DNA from: an uncultured Pelagibacteraceae bacterium
GTDB taxonomy: Bacteria; Pseudomonadota; Alphaproteobacteria; Pelagibacterales; Pelagibacteraceae
Direction: 5' to 3'
Assembly (NCBI GenBank): GCA_902606445.1
Contig: CACLGJ010000010.1
Span: 1-37,745, forward strand
DNA: 37,745 bases
Shown: positions 24,793 to 33,944 of the stretch, in pieces
Numbering within the stretch: position 1 is the first letter of the stretch
How the letters are laid out: the number at the start of each line of letters is the position of its first letter
Notes under the pieces: model-generated
What the model was told of the DNA's origin: nothing
Seen by the model: the letters and a program-made list of their open reading frames with translations, nothing else
Database searches by the model: none
Translations under genes and position numbers: made by a program

Positions 24793-26235
24793 ATGTACGA
24801 AAAATTTGGTCAATTTATAGATGGTAAGTGGCAACAATCTTCAGATAAGGATACCTACGAAGTAATTAATCCTGCGAATGAAGAAATTATAGGTCAAGCA
24901 TCTAAAGCTACCTCTAAAGATGTTGATGCAGCCCTTAAATCTGCAGCAAAAGGATTACAAGTTTGGAAAAAAACTCCACCTTGGCAAAGAGCATACATCA
25001 TAAGAAAGATTGCTGATAGGATGAGAGAAAAACAAGATGTATTAGCTAAATGGATGACACTTGAAGTTGGAAAACCTTTAGCAGAAGCCAAAGGAGAAAT
25101 AAGTGGAGCTGCAGATATTTTTGAATGGAATGCTGAGGAGACAAAAAGAATTTATGGTCAAACAGTAGAAAGTAGATTTGAAGATACTAGGGTACATGTT
25201 TATTATCAACCTGTTGGAGTTGTAGCAGCCTTAACTCCTTGGAACTTTCCAGCTGTTTTATCAGCAAGAAAAATCTCGACCGCTTTAGCTGCTGGTTGTT
25301 CAGTTATTATAAAACCGGATGTAATTACTCCTGGTGTTGTAATGGAAATGGTTGATATTTGTAGGGAATGTGGTGTTCCACCAGGTGTAGTTAATTTATT
25401 ATCCGGTGACCCCCCAAGTATTGCGCAACAATTAATTTCTTCTGACATAATTAAAAAAATTTCGATTACAGGTTCGTCTCGTGTTGGGAAATTAATATTG
25501 AAACAAGCAGCAGATAAAGTTCAAAGGGTAACTATGGAACTTTCTGGTCACTCACCATTTATAGTATTTGAGGATGCAGATATAAAAAAAGCAGCAGATA
25601 TAGCTATTGCCGCAAAATTTAGAAATAATGGACAAGTATGTATCTCACCTAATAGATTTTATATTCATGAAAGTAAAAAAGATGAATTTGTTAATTTATT
25701 TGTAGATAAAACAAAAAAGTTGAAAATTGGAGATGGCATGAATCCCGATACACAATTAGGACCACTAACAACTAAAAAAAGGTTAAGTGAAGTTGAAGAA
25801 TTGGTTGAAAAGACAAGACAAGAAGGAGCTAAAATTTTAAGTGGCGGTAAAAGACCAGCTGGTTTCAATAAAGGGTTTTTCTATGAACCAACAATATTCG
25901 ATAATGTTAAAGATAATTTTACTATCATGAAGCAAGAACCTTTTGGCCCCTTAGTTCCAATGCTCTCATTTAAATCTTTTGATGAAGTAATTAAAAGAGC
26001 CAACAACCATGAGCTTGGTTTATGTAGTTATGTTTGCACGAAATCGATGGACAAAGCATATCTAGCTTCTGAGCAACTAGAAACGGGATCGGTCGCAGTA
26101 AACACTGGTGTAGTAGCTATTGCAGAAGCACCTTTTGGAGGAATTAAACAGAGTGGATACGGAAGAGAGGGTGGCTCTAATGCTATTAAGGATTATTTAA
26201 ATGTTAAATATACACATCTTGGTATTAGAGGATAA
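24793..26235 (+). CDS. NAD(P)-dependent aldehyde dehydrogenase (succinate-semialdehyde type)
   Basis: A 480-residue aldehyde dehydrogenase with catalytic Cys283 (FRNNGQVCISPNRF), Glu249 (MELSGHSP in place of the usual ELGG) and cofactor Lys174 (IIKPDVITP). C-terminal APFGGIKQSGYGREGG is standard. It belongs to the succinate-semialdehyde/glycolaldehyde type, but the substrate cannot be fixed. The next gene, for a fumarylacetoacetase-family enzyme, begins at the base after its stop, suggesting that both act in one catabolic route. The 105-bp upstream gap is shared with the divergent GYD gene. Confidence 0.9.
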   Translation: MYEKFGQFIDGKWQQSSDKDTYEVINPANEEIIGQASKATSKDVDAALKSAAKGLQVWKKTPPWQRAYIIRKIADRMREKQDVLAKWMTLEVGKPLAEAKGEISGAADIFEWNAEETKRIYGQTVESRFEDTRVHVYYQPVGVVAALTPWNFPAVLSARKISTALAAGCSVIIKPDVITPGVVMEMVDICRECGVPPGVVNLLSGDPPSIAQQLISSDIIKKISITGSSRVGKLILKQAADKVQRVTMELSGHSPFIVFEDADIKKAADIAIAAKFRNNGQVCISPNRFYIHESKKDEFVNLFVDKTKKLKIGDGMNPDTQLGPLTTKKRLSEVEELVEKTRQEGAKILSGGKRPAGFNKGFFYEPTIFDNVKDNFTIMKQEPFGPLVPMLSFKSFDEVIKRANNHELGLCSYVCTKSMDKAYLASEQLETGSVAVNTGVVAIAEAPFGGIKQSGYGREGGSNAIKDYLNVKYTHLGIRG

Positions 26236-27078
26236 ATGAAATTATTGAGACTTGGAGATAAAGGAAAAGAAAAACCAGCAGTGATAGATAATGATGGAAA
26301 TTATAGAGACCTATCTTCAATTATAGATGAATTAAATCCTGATAGTTTAAATTTTGAAACTATAGAAAAAATTAAAAATATTAAATTATCTGAATTAACA
26401 AAATTAAATAAAGATAATAGAATTGGATCATGTATTTCAAAACCATCAAAGTTTATAGGTATTGGGTTAAATTTTTCTGATCACGCAGCGGAGACAGGTG
26501 CGAGACCTCCTAAAGAGCCAATAATTTTTATGAAAGCAACAAGTTCAATTAATGGTCCAAATGATAATATTGAAATGGTTTCAGAGTCAAAAAAATTGGA
26601 TTGGGAAGTTGAGCTTGGAATAGTTATTGGAAAAAAAACTAAACATATTGATAAAAACGAATCTCAAAAATATATCTTAGGATACTGTTTAGTTAATGAT
26701 GTTAGTGAGAGAGAATGGCAAATCGAGGGCACAGGTCAGTGGGTTAAAGGAAAGTCACATGATACATATGGACCAATCGGTCCTTATCTGGTTACGAAAG
26801 ATGAAATTCCAAATATAAATGATTTAAACATGTCATTGGATCTAAACGGAGTGAGAATGCAAACAGGAAACACTAAAACTATGATTTTTGATGTGGATAT
26901 AATTGTTTCTTATGTAAGTAAATTTATGACATTATCTCCAGGAGATATAATTACCACAGGTACACCACCTGGAGTAGGTATGGGAAAAAAACCTCAGTTA
27001 TTTCTTAAAAATAAAGATAAATTAAAATTAAAAATTGATAACCTTGGTGAACAAAACTCAAAAATTGTTACAATTTGA
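26236..27078 (+). CDS. Fumarylacetoacetate hydrolase (FAH) family enzyme
   Basis: A 280-residue FAH-fold enzyme cleaving or hydrating 2-oxo acids, or decarboxylating oxaloacetate-like compounds. The core IGLNFSDHAAETG and EPIIFMKATSSINGPND are followed by the metal-ligand region DWEVELGIVIGKK, then NDVSEREWQ and KGKSHDTYGPIGPYLV. GDIITTGTPPGVGMG closes the active site. It abuts the aldehyde dehydrogenase gene with no gap. A role together in degradation of a hydroxylated or keto acid is likely but the compound is unknown. Confidence 0.9.
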   Translation: MKLLRLGDKGKEKPAVIDNDGNYRDLSSIIDELNPDSLNFETIEKIKNIKLSELTKLNKDNRIGSCISKPSKFIGIGLNFSDHAAETGARPPKEPIIFMKATSSINGPNDNIEMVSESKKLDWEVELGIVIGKKTKHIDKNESQKYILGYCLVNDVSEREWQIEGTGQWVKGKSHDTYGPIGPYLVTKDEIPNINDLNMSLDLNGVRMQTGNTKTMIFDVDIIVSYVSKFMTLSPGDIITTGTPPGVGMGKKPQLFLKNKDKLKLKIDNLGEQNSKIVTI

Positions 27079-27107
27079 TTTTCAAATAAAAAAAAATTTA
27101 AATTATA

Positions 27108-29795
27108 ATGCAAAAAAGAGATTTATATTACGAGAGGATCCCCACAAAACTTCTTAGAGAAGACGTCAGATATTTAGGTAATGTCTTAGGAAAAGTTATA
27201 AAAGAACAAGAAGGTGAAAAATTTTTTGAATTAGTAGAAAAAATAAGAAAGTTATCAAAAGCAAATAAAACAAACCCTAATGCAAATCAGACAAATCGAA
27301 AAGTAATTAGAGCAATAAAAAATCTGAGTCCGAAAAATACCTTTAAATTAACACGTGCTTTTAAACACTTCATGAATTTTATTAATTTGGCAGAATTAAT
27401 TGATGTATCTAGAATATTAAACGAGTATGAAAATAGTAAAAAAAAATTATCTAATAATAATTTATTTATTGAGGAAATATTTGAAGATCTTTTTAATAAC
27501 AAAAATATTTCAGAAAATAAAATTTATGATACTGCAAAAAATTTAAATATTGGTATAGTTTTAACCGCCCATCCAACAGAAGTAAAAAGAAGAACTTTAA
27601 TTCAAAAATACCATAAGATAATAGAAATTCTTGAAGAGAGAGACCTTTTAAAAAATTTTCCATCAAAAATAAAGATACTAGATAAAAAACTTTCTGATGA
27701 ATTGACAATAATTTGGAATACAGATGATTTAAAAAGAGTTAAGCCGTCACCATTTGATGAAGCAAGATGGGGTCTTGCTATAATTGAAGATAGCCTTTGG
27801 GATACTATTCCAAAAGTTTATAGAAGATTAAATTCAATCTTTGTTCAAAATATGGATAAGGGATTGCCAAAAAATTTTAATCCAATTGAGTTTGGATCAT
27901 GGATGGGTGGTGATAGGGATGGTAATCCAAATGTAACTGCTAATGTTACGAGAGAGGTAATCTTATTATCAAGATGGGAAGCTGCTAAATTGTATGAGAA
28001 AGCACTCACAAAAATAATTAGATCATACTCAATGGAAAAATGTTCTAAAAAAATAAAAAATAAAGTTGGTAAATCTTATGAGCCTTACAGAGTTTTTTTG
28101 AGACCTCTTAGAGATAAAATGAGAATTACTCATAGAGCTATTGAACAACACCTAGTTAATAAAAAACCTTTGGATCAAAAAAAACTACTTAGTTCGCGTG
28201 AGGAAATATTAAAACCTTTAAGGGTAGTAAGAGAGTCCCTTGAACAAAATCAAAATGAAAATATTGCAAGTGGTGAATTATTAGATTTAATGCGAAGAGC
28301 AAAATGTTTTGGTATTAACTTAGCAAGACTTGATATAAGGCAAGAGTCATCTAGGCATAGTCAATTAATCTCTGAATTTATAAAGAAAAAATATAATAAA
28401 AATTATCTTAAGATGAGTGAGAAAGAAAAAATAAATTTTCTGAAATCACATTTGCTAACAAAAAAAAATTACATAAATAAATTTAAATTTAAAAATAAAG
28501 AAAATAAAGAGGTTTGGTCAACATTTAAAATTTTAGCCAATGAACCTCATGAATGTTTAGGAGCATATGTTATATCAATGACAACATCAGCATCTGATAT
28601 TTTGTCAGTATCCTTTTTACAGAAGGAAGCAAATATTGAAAATAAATTAAGGGTTGTACCGTTATTTGAAACGTTAGATGATTTAATCAATGCTAAAGGG
28701 ATTATGGAAAATTTATTTTCACAATCTTGGTATAGGAAGTTAATTAAAAATAACCAAGAGGTTATGATTGGTTATTCGGACTCAAGTAAAGATGCAGGAA
28801 AAATTTGTGCTAGTTGGCACCAATATAAAGCACAAGAAGAAATTATTAAATTAGGAAAAAAATATAATATAAATATCGTTTTCTTTCATGGCAGAGGTGG
28901 ATCGGCAGGAAGAGGAGGTGGCCCGATTCAAGCTACATTAAGATCTCAACCACCAAACTCTGTTAACGGAAAAATTAGAATTACTGATCAAGGAGAGGTT
29001 ATTCAACAAAAATATGGTTATGAACCTCTGGCAAAATATAATTTATGCAGTTACATAGGAGCTGTAACCGCAGCTACATTAAATCCACCTCCGTTTCCAA
29101 AAAAAGACTGGAGATCTTTAATAGAGAAAATGGCTGAGATTTCAAAAAATTCATATAGAAAAAATATTAATCAGAGTTCAGATTTTATAAAATATTTTAA
29201 AACTGTAACACCACATAGGGCATTAGGAAAACTTTCAATTGGATCAAGACCTTCAAAAAGAAAAAATGTTGATAACATAAAAAGCCTAAGAGCGATTCCC
29301 TGGGTATTTGCATGGACGCAAATAAGATTAATGCTTCCTGCGTGGCTAGGAAGCGCTGAAGCTTTGAGATATTCTTACATTAAGCAATTTAGAAAAACTT
29401 TGTATGATATGGAGAGAAACTGGCCTTTTTTTAATTCTATGCTCGATATGCTAGATATGGTTATTTCCAAAGCTGATCCAGAAATATCAAAAATATATGA
29501 GGAGTATTTAGCTGATGAAAGTTTAAAAAGAGTTGGAAAAAAACTAAGATTTCAATTTGAAATTATTAAAGATTTAAATAAAAAAATTACTCCTAAAGAA
29601 ATAATTAATTCTAGAAAACAATTTAGAACATCAGTTATTGTAAGAAATATATATTCAGAAGTTTTAAATATTATTCAACCAATAGTGATTAAGAAGTTAA
29701 AGACTAATCAGAATACTTATAATAAAAAATTTTTAGATGACGCTCTTTTGACTTCAATAGCAGGTATTTCTGCCGCTATGAAGAACACAGGTTAA
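27108..29795 (+). CDS. ppc: Phosphoenolpyruvate carboxylase
   Basis: Fixes bicarbonate onto PEP to give oxaloacetate, refilling the TCA cycle. It is 895 residues, normal for the bacterial type. Signatures are VLTAHPTEVKRRT with the catalytic His, GSWMGGDRDGNPNVTANVT, VMIGYSDSSKDAG, and the FHGRGGSAGRGGGP loop. The C-terminus ends GISAAMKNTG, matching the family's buried carboxyl end. The first 130 residues are lysine-rich and divergent. Its stop is immediately followed by the ccdA start. Confidence 0.97.
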   Translation: MQKRDLYYERIPTKLLREDVRYLGNVLGKVIKEQEGEKFFELVEKIRKLSKANKTNPNANQTNRKVIRAIKNLSPKNTFKLTRAFKHFMNFINLAELIDVSRILNEYENSKKKLSNNNLFIEEIFEDLFNNKNISENKIYDTAKNLNIGIVLTAHPTEVKRRTLIQKYHKIIEILEERDLLKNFPSKIKILDKKLSDELTIIWNTDDLKRVKPSPFDEARWGLAIIEDSLWDTIPKVYRRLNSIFVQNMDKGLPKNFNPIEFGSWMGGDRDGNPNVTANVTREVILLSRWEAAKLYEKALTKIIRSYSMEKCSKKIKNKVGKSYEPYRVFLRPLRDKMRITHRAIEQHLVNKKPLDQKKLLSSREEILKPLRVVRESLEQNQNENIASGELLDLMRRAKCFGINLARLDIRQESSRHSQLISEFIKKKYNKNYLKMSEKEKINFLKSHLLTKKNYINKFKFKNKENKEVWSTFKILANEPHECLGAYVISMTTSASDILSVSFLQKEANIENKLRVVPLFETLDDLINAKGIMENLFSQSWYRKLIKNNQEVMIGYSDSSKDAGKICASWHQYKAQEEIIKLGKKYNINIVFFHGRGGSAGRGGGPIQATLRSQPPNSVNGKIRITDQGEVIQQKYGYEPLAKYNLCSYIGAVTAATLNPPPFPKKDWRSLIEKMAEISKNSYRKNINQSSDFIKYFKTVTPHRALGKLSIGSRPSKRKNVDNIKSLRAIPWVFAWTQIRLMLPAWLGSAEALRYSYIKQFRKTLYDMERNWPFFNSMLDMLDMVISKADPEISKIYEEYLADESLKRVGKKLRFQFEIIKDLNKKITPKEIINSRKQFRTSVIVRNIYSEVLNIIQPIVIKKLKTNQNTYNKKFLDDALLTSIAGISAAMKNTG

Positions 29796-30503
29796 ATGAC
29801 AGAATTTCTTATTGCTTTTGGAGCTGGACTCTTAAGTTTTTTGTCTCCATGTGTTTTACCTTTAATACCAGGGTATATTTCTTATGTATCTGGTCAATCA
29901 ATTCAAGAGGTAATAAATTCTAAAAAAATAAACCCATTTCCTTTAATTTTATTTTGTTTGGGTTTTTCAACTGTTTTTATAATTTTTGGAGCATCTGCTT
30001 CTTTATTAGGTCAATTGTTTTTACAAAATTCAGAAATACTAAGAATATTAGCTGGACTCATTATAGTGATTTTTTCACTTCAATTAATTGGAATTATAAA
30101 TATTTCATATTTTAACTTTGAAAAAAGATTTGACGCAAGAAAGTCAAAAAATATGCTCTTCCCATATATAATTGGTCTCGCTTTTGGTTTTGGATGGACT
30201 CCTTGTATTGGACCTATATTAGGTTCTATTTTAGCACTAGCTTCAATTGAAGATACTCTAGCTAGAGCCGTTTTATTATTAGTATTTTATTCTTTAGGTC
30301 TTGCTTTACCATTTATCTTGTCAGGTTATTTGATACAAAGATTTCTTCTATTATCTAAAAATTTTAAGAGAAATATGAATTTAACCTCAAAAATAGGAGG
30401 AATAATTTTATTAATTACTGGTATTCTGATTTTATCAAATCAATTACAAGTTATTGGTTTTTATATAATAGAACTATTTCCATTTATGCTAAAATTTGGT
30501 TAG
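29796..30503 (+). CDS. ccdA: Cytochrome c biogenesis / thiol-disulfide transporter CcdA
   Basis: A 235-residue membrane protein of the DsbD-beta/CcdA family with six hydrophobic helices. Each half carries its redox cysteine: LSFLSPCVLPLIPGYISY in helix 1 and GFGWTPCIGPILG in helix 4. It moves reducing power from cytoplasmic thioredoxin to periplasmic acceptors such as apocytochrome c factors. No ResA/CcmG partner is adjacent. It abuts ppc with no gap and is 9 bp from the next gene. Confidence 0.93.
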   Translation: MTEFLIAFGAGLLSFLSPCVLPLIPGYISYVSGQSIQEVINSKKINPFPLILFCLGFSTVFIIFGASASLLGQLFLQNSEILRILAGLIIVIFSLQLIGIINISYFNFEKRFDARKSKNMLFPYIIGLAFGFGWTPCIGPILGSILALASIEDTLARAVLLLVFYSLGLALPFILSGYLIQRFLLLSKNFKRNMNLTSKIGGIILLITGILILSNQLQVIGFYIIELFPFMLKFG

Positions 30504-30512
30504 AACTTATTC

Positions 30513-31100
30513 ATGAAAATTTATCAAATAGATTCAAGTGCAAGAAAGAAAGGCTCAACTTCAAGAGCTTTAGCAAAAAAATTATTAGACAAAATAAGAA
30601 AACCAGAAGATGAAGTTGTTTATAGAGACTTAGATGATGAAATGGTTTTTGTTTCTGGTCTCACAGAGTCTGGAATGAAAATAGATAAAAAAGATCAAAC
30701 AGAACATCATAAAAAAATGTTTGAACTATCGGATACATTAGTCAAAGAGCTTAAAGATAGTGATATAATAATTATATCTGCGCCAATTTATAATTATGGA
30801 CCACCAGCAACTTTAAAAGCTTGGTCAGATCTTGCTGCTCGAATTGGAGAAACTTTTAAATTTAAACCTGACGGTAGAAGAGAGGGTTTATTGAAAAATA
30901 AACGTGCTTATTTAGTAATTACATCTGGAGGTACAAAACTGAATAGTAATGAAGATTTTTTAACTCCTTGGCTTAAATTTATTTTGAATTTTTTTGGAAT
31001 AGAAAAAGTTGAAGTAGTAAGTGCAGATCAAATGGCATTGGATTATGAAAAATCAATCAAAGATGCAGAAAGACAAATAGAAAAGATTTCCATAAAATAA
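30513..31100 (+). CDS. FMN-dependent NADH:quinone/azo oxidoreductase (AzoR-like)
   Basis: A 195-residue flavodoxin-fold protein. It has the AzoR pattern: IDSSARKKGSTSRALAKKL for FMN phosphate binding, SAPIYNYGPPATLKAWSDLAARIGETFKF around the flavin ring, and LVITSGG. Members reduce quinones and azo compounds with NAD(P)H and are thought to protect against electrophilic quinones. Cytoplasmic; the physiological substrate is not known. Part of a plus-strand run from 24793 to 31950. Confidence 0.85.
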   Translation: MKIYQIDSSARKKGSTSRALAKKLLDKIRKPEDEVVYRDLDDEMVFVSGLTESGMKIDKKDQTEHHKKMFELSDTLVKELKDSDIIIISAPIYNYGPPATLKAWSDLAARIGETFKFKPDGRREGLLKNKRAYLVITSGGTKLNSNEDFLTPWLKFILNFFGIEKVEVVSADQMALDYEKSIKDAERQIEKISIK

Positions 31101-31143
31101 ATTTAAGCTTTAATGAATACTAATAAGATAGTAATAGGATAAT

Positions 31144-31950
31144 ATGTTTAAAATAAAAAGCTCAGATTATAAGATTTATTCCAAATTTATTGAAAACTTA
31201 GCAAAAAAGTTAAATAAATTTTATTACTTAAAATTGAATAAGCCTTTCAAAGTATCAAATAAACTTGGGGGAAAAGGGTATGATCCAGTCACTAGTGCTG
31301 ATAAAGCATTTGAAAAATATATAACTAAAGAAATTAAAAAAAGATTTCCTACTCACCAAGTGATAGGTGAAGAATTTGGTCATAACAAAAAAAAAAGTAA
31401 TTATTCTTGGGTGATTGATCCAATTGATGGAACTAGATCTTTTGTCATAGGTAATCCAACATGGAGTAATTTAATATCATTAAATTACAAGGGCAATCCT
31501 GTTGTAGGCCTTGCGAATTTTCCAATACTTAAAAAATACTATTTTAATACCTCGTTAAATTTAGCTTATGTTTCAGAAAATGGAAAAAAAAGAAGAATAA
31601 AAATTAATAGTAAGGCAACTTTTTCAAATATGAAATTATCAGCAGCTTTTCATGGTAGTTTATCTTTAAATCAGCAAAAAAAAATACCCCAAATATTAAA
31701 ACGAATGCAATTTCCTTGCGCAGATGCTTTAAGTTACTCTCATTTTGCAGAAGGTAAACTTGATATTGTTATTCAATGTGGAAATAAAATTTGGGATATT
31801 CACGCATTGATGCCAATAATTAGAGCAGCAGGAGGTATAGTTACAACTTGGAAAAATGACGATGCTAAAAAGGGTGGAAATATAATTTGTTCAGCAAATA
31901 AAAGTCTCCACAACAAAATGCTTAAAATTTTAAAACCTGTTTCAAAATAA
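31144..31950 (+). CDS. Inositol-monophosphatase-family phosphatase (HisN-like)
   Basis: A 268-residue Mg2+-dependent, lithium-sensitive-type phosphatase. Metal-binding motifs are present: DPVTSADKAFE, GEEFGHN (75-81), IDPIDGTRSF (91-100) and the C-terminal WDIHALMPIIRAAGG. The IDPIDGTRSFVIG wording is like alphaproteobacterial HisN histidinol-phosphatases rather than SuhB, but inositol monophosphatase or CysQ activity cannot be excluded. The upstream gap is 43 bp with a weak AGGATA ribosome site. Confidence 0.8.
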   Translation: MFKIKSSDYKIYSKFIENLAKKLNKFYYLKLNKPFKVSNKLGGKGYDPVTSADKAFEKYITKEIKKRFPTHQVIGEEFGHNKKKSNYSWVIDPIDGTRSFVIGNPTWSNLISLNYKGNPVVGLANFPILKKYYFNTSLNLAYVSENGKKRRIKINSKATFSNMKLSAAFHGSLSLNQQKKIPQILKRMQFPCADALSYSHFAEGKLDIVIQCGNKIWDIHALMPIIRAAGGIVTTWKNDDAKKGGNIICSANKSLHNKMLKILKPVSK

Positions 31951-31961
31951 TTATTTAAGTT

Positions 31962-32297
31962 TTAATTTGTTTTTCCTAAAAGATTTACTATTAATACACC
32001 AGAAATTATTAAAAATAGCCCTACCATTGTATAAAGATCTGGCATTTGATTAAACTTATAGATGCCAACAATTGAAGTTGCAATAATACATAAACCTGCA
32101 AATGATGCATAAGTTATTCCAACAGGAATTGATTTCATTACAATTGATAAAGCATACATACACCCAACAATTGTTATTGCTGTTAATATACTAGGAATAA
32201 ATATGGTGAAGCCTTGAGCACCTTTAGCAAATCCGTTAGCTGCAGTGCCTAGTATGACAGCTATTATAAGCACAATATATGCTGAGATGTTAGTCAT
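31962..32297 (-). CDS. SMR (EmrE-like) membrane protein lacking Glu14
   Basis: A 111-residue protein with four hydrophobic helices and the overall pattern of small multidrug resistance proteins (TM1 ILGT, then FIPS, SIPVGITYASFAG, and a C-terminal SGVLIVNLL). Where EmrE has the essential proton- and drug-binding Glu14 (AEVIGT), this has Val14 (AVILGT). The substrate-site tryptophan is Phe66. The loop after helix 1 has three additional residues. A normal drug/proton exchanger role is therefore doubtful. Last gene of an eight-gene minus-strand operon. Confidence 0.75.
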   Translation of the reverse strand: MTNISAYIVLIIAVILGTAANGFAKGAQGFTIFIPSILTAITIVGCMYALSIVMKSIPVGITYASFAGLCIIATSIVGIYKFNQMPDLYTMVGLFLIISGVLIVNLLGKTN

Positions 32298-32325
32298 AAT
32301 ATAAGGTTAAGCTTATTTAGTAATT

Positions 32326-32535
32326 TTATCTACAAACTTTTTTTGCAAAGGGACCAACCAATAAAGCAGTAGATATTGCAATAGGAAGCCCTACAGCCCA
32401 AGCTTTTAAAAATCTATTAAAGTAACCACTATCTATTCCAGTATTTACATATGTGATGATTAAGGTCATAAGTAAGCTCATACCAAAACCCATAACCAGA
32501 ATAAATAAAAGGTTAGAATATTTTTTGGGAAACAT
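32326..32535 (-). CDS. DUF2798-family small membrane protein
   Basis: A 69-residue protein with two hydrophobic helices (about 8-30 and 45-62). The pattern fits DUF2798: an N-terminal LLFILVMGFGMSLLMTLIIT helix, a short NRFLKAWAVGLPIAI second helix, and a basic tail. The function of the family is unknown. It lies 17 bp after the SnoaL-like gene and 28 bp before the SMR-like gene, in the eight-gene operon. Confidence 0.75.
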   Translation of the reverse strand: MFPKKYSNLLFILVMGFGMSLLMTLIITYVNTGIDSGYFNRFLKAWAVGLPIAISTALLVGPFAKKVCR

Positions 32536-32552
32536 TGAATAAAGCTTATACT

Positions 32553-32873
32553 TTATTTTGGTAGTTTTGTAGCTCCTGTTTCTTGGTGAACAACTTTACC
32601 ATCTTTGAACTTATAGTAACTCATAACAGCTTCTTTGTTACCATCATTAAATGATACCATAGCATGTTCAAAACCCACTTCATCATTTTCAAAAAGCACT
32701 CTTACATTACTTTTTTTAACATCTTTCATGCCAACCCAACCAACAACATCTTTTTTGGTTAAAGTTTTTCCTGATGCATGCATTAAAAACTGAAAATCAT
32801 CATGGATTAGTTGTTCTGCACCTGCAGTATCTCCATCATTTACTATTTTAGACATTTTTTCTATTATCGACAT
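32553..32873 (-). CDS. SnoaL-like / NTF2-fold small protein
   Basis: A 106-residue soluble protein with the NTF2-like cone pattern: helix (EKMSKIVNDGDTAGAEQLI), HDDFQFLMHASGKTLTKKDVVGWV, then beta strands ending MSYYKFKDGKVVHQETGATKL. Such proteins act as small isomerases, cyclases or binding domains, and activity cannot be predicted here. A good AAAGGA Shine-Dalgarno precedes the ATG. Third from the end of the eight-gene operon, 16 bp after the unknown membrane protein. Confidence 0.7.
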   Translation of the reverse strand: MSIIEKMSKIVNDGDTAGAEQLIHDDFQFLMHASGKTLTKKDVVGWVGMKDVKKSNVRVLFENDEVGFEHAMVSFNDGNKEAVMSYYKFKDGKVVHQETGATKLPK

Positions 32874-32889
32874 TATTTTCCTTTCTTAA

Positions 32890-33306
32890 TTAAATATAAA
32901 TTTTGTCTGCTAAACCATAGCAAAGCACTGCACTTAAAACAGTTAAAACCAATGGAGCATATATCGCTTCATCTGAAGTTTTATCTGTATGTCCCAGTTT
33001 ATTTATTTTTGTGCTATAAAAACCAACAATAAAAGCTGATAGGTTTTGCAGGAATATTAAATTAAAGAAAGCCCAAGTAGCCTCCAAACCATTCGGTCTT
33101 ATAAATCCCACATAAATTGCCATCACTGTTGATCCAATAAATATTGATCCAAAAAATCTAACTACTCCAGCGCCAGTATCATCCATGCCATATTGATTTA
33201 AAAAAGATTTAGTTTGAACAACGCATCTAAATCCATAAAAAGCAAATCCTATAAAATGAATTATAAAAACTGATAAAAAAAATATTCCATTAAATTTTTC
33301 AATCAT
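32890..33306 (-). CDS. Unknown four-helix membrane protein
   Basis: I do not recognise this 138-residue protein. Four hydrophobic helices are visible at about 8-28, 50-68, 75-97 and 113-133. The loops contain TKSFLNQYGMDDTGAGVVRFFG and TKINKLGHTDKTSDEA, the second probably cytoplasmic. There is no signal peptide distinct from helix 1 and no cofactor motif. An AAAGGAG Shine-Dalgarno lies about 6 bases before the start. It is in the middle of the eight-gene operon, beside small soluble proteins, so it may anchor or transport something they act on. Confidence 0.65.
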   Translation of the reverse strand: MIEKFNGIFFLSVFIIHFIGFAFYGFRCVVQTKSFLNQYGMDDTGAGVVRFFGSIFIGSTVMAIYVGFIRPNGLEATWAFFNLIFLQNLSAFIVGFYSTKINKLGHTDKTSDEAIYAPLVLTVLSAVLCYGLADKIYI

Positions 33307-33326
33307 TGAAACTCCTTTAAAATATT

Positions 33327-33635
33327 TTAACTAAATATTGGTCTTATTTCATCTTCAATTGTACCTTCTATGGCAACTTCTTTCAATTGTTCTAAAAGTT
33401 TTATATATTCAGGATCTGCAGACATGTTAGCGTCAGAGTCATTATCACCTTCAAACATAGTCCCAATTAAAGTCTCTCTTATTGTTCTTGGGTCTCCACC
33501 CATTTGAAAAGAAAAATAAACTTCATGATTAGGGTAATGTTTTTTTCTAACCGCTGCTAAACCTTTTCCAATTTCCATTGCTTTTCCTAGGCCGTCATCT
33601 TTTACTCTCATTGTTCTTGTATAAATTACTTTCAT
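33327..33635 (-). CDS. Unknown small soluble protein, ferredoxin-like fold suspected
   Basis: A 102-residue protein that I cannot assign. It begins MKVIYTRTMRVKDDGLGKAM, with later strands HEVYFSFQMGGDPRTIRETLIGTMFE and an acidic tail. The alternation of an N-terminal strand, a helix and a second strand pair resembles dimeric alpha-beta-barrel (NIPSNAP/ABM-like) proteins. It has no cysteine or signal. A clear AGGAG sits 6 bases before the ATG. It lies 7 bp downstream of another protein of similar size and apparent fold, which may be a partner. Confidence 0.6.
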   Translation of the reverse strand: MKVIYTRTMRVKDDGLGKAMEIGKGLAAVRKKHYPNHEVYFSFQMGGDPRTIRETLIGTMFEGDNDSDANMSADPEYIKLLEQLKEVAIEGTIEDEIRPIFS

Positions 33636-33642
33636 TTTTCTC

Positions 33643-33927
33643 CTATTTTACTTTTGTTAAATCATAGATCGAATAGCTATCTAAAACAGCATCCATGATA
33701 GGTTTTGATACTTCAGTTCCTTCAATGAACTTGTGTAATGCAGGTTCGTCAGTACAAAATATCTTAAACATTACAGTACTTTTATCTGGTGTTACCGTTC
33801 CAATAGTTTTTTCTACTACTGCTACTTTAGCTCTTTCTGCTAAACCTTCAGGCGATTGCATGAAACCCATAAATTTTTCAAACATACCTTCTTTTAATTT
33901 AGCCACTACTAACATTTCTTTTTCCAT
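33643..33927 (-). CDS. Unknown small soluble protein, ABM/DUF3764-like
   Basis: A 94-residue protein: strand (EMLVVAKLKEG), helix (MFEKFMGFMQSPEGLAERAKV), strand (VVEKTIGTVTPDKSTVMFKIFCTD), helix (ALHKFIEGTEVSKPIMDAVL) and a final strand. This is the layout of dimeric alpha-beta-barrel proteins, and the VMFKIFCTDEPALHKFI segment somewhat recalls DUF3764; neither assignment is secure. Strong AAGGAG Shine-Dalgarno. It is 17 bp after the second secreted-protein gene in the eight-gene operon. Confidence 0.6.
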   Translation of the reverse strand: MEKEMLVVAKLKEGMFEKFMGFMQSPEGLAERAKVAVVEKTIGTVTPDKSTVMFKIFCTDEPALHKFIEGTEVSKPIMDAVLDSYSIYDLTKVK

Positions 33928-33944
33928 TTTTTTCTCCTTGTTTA

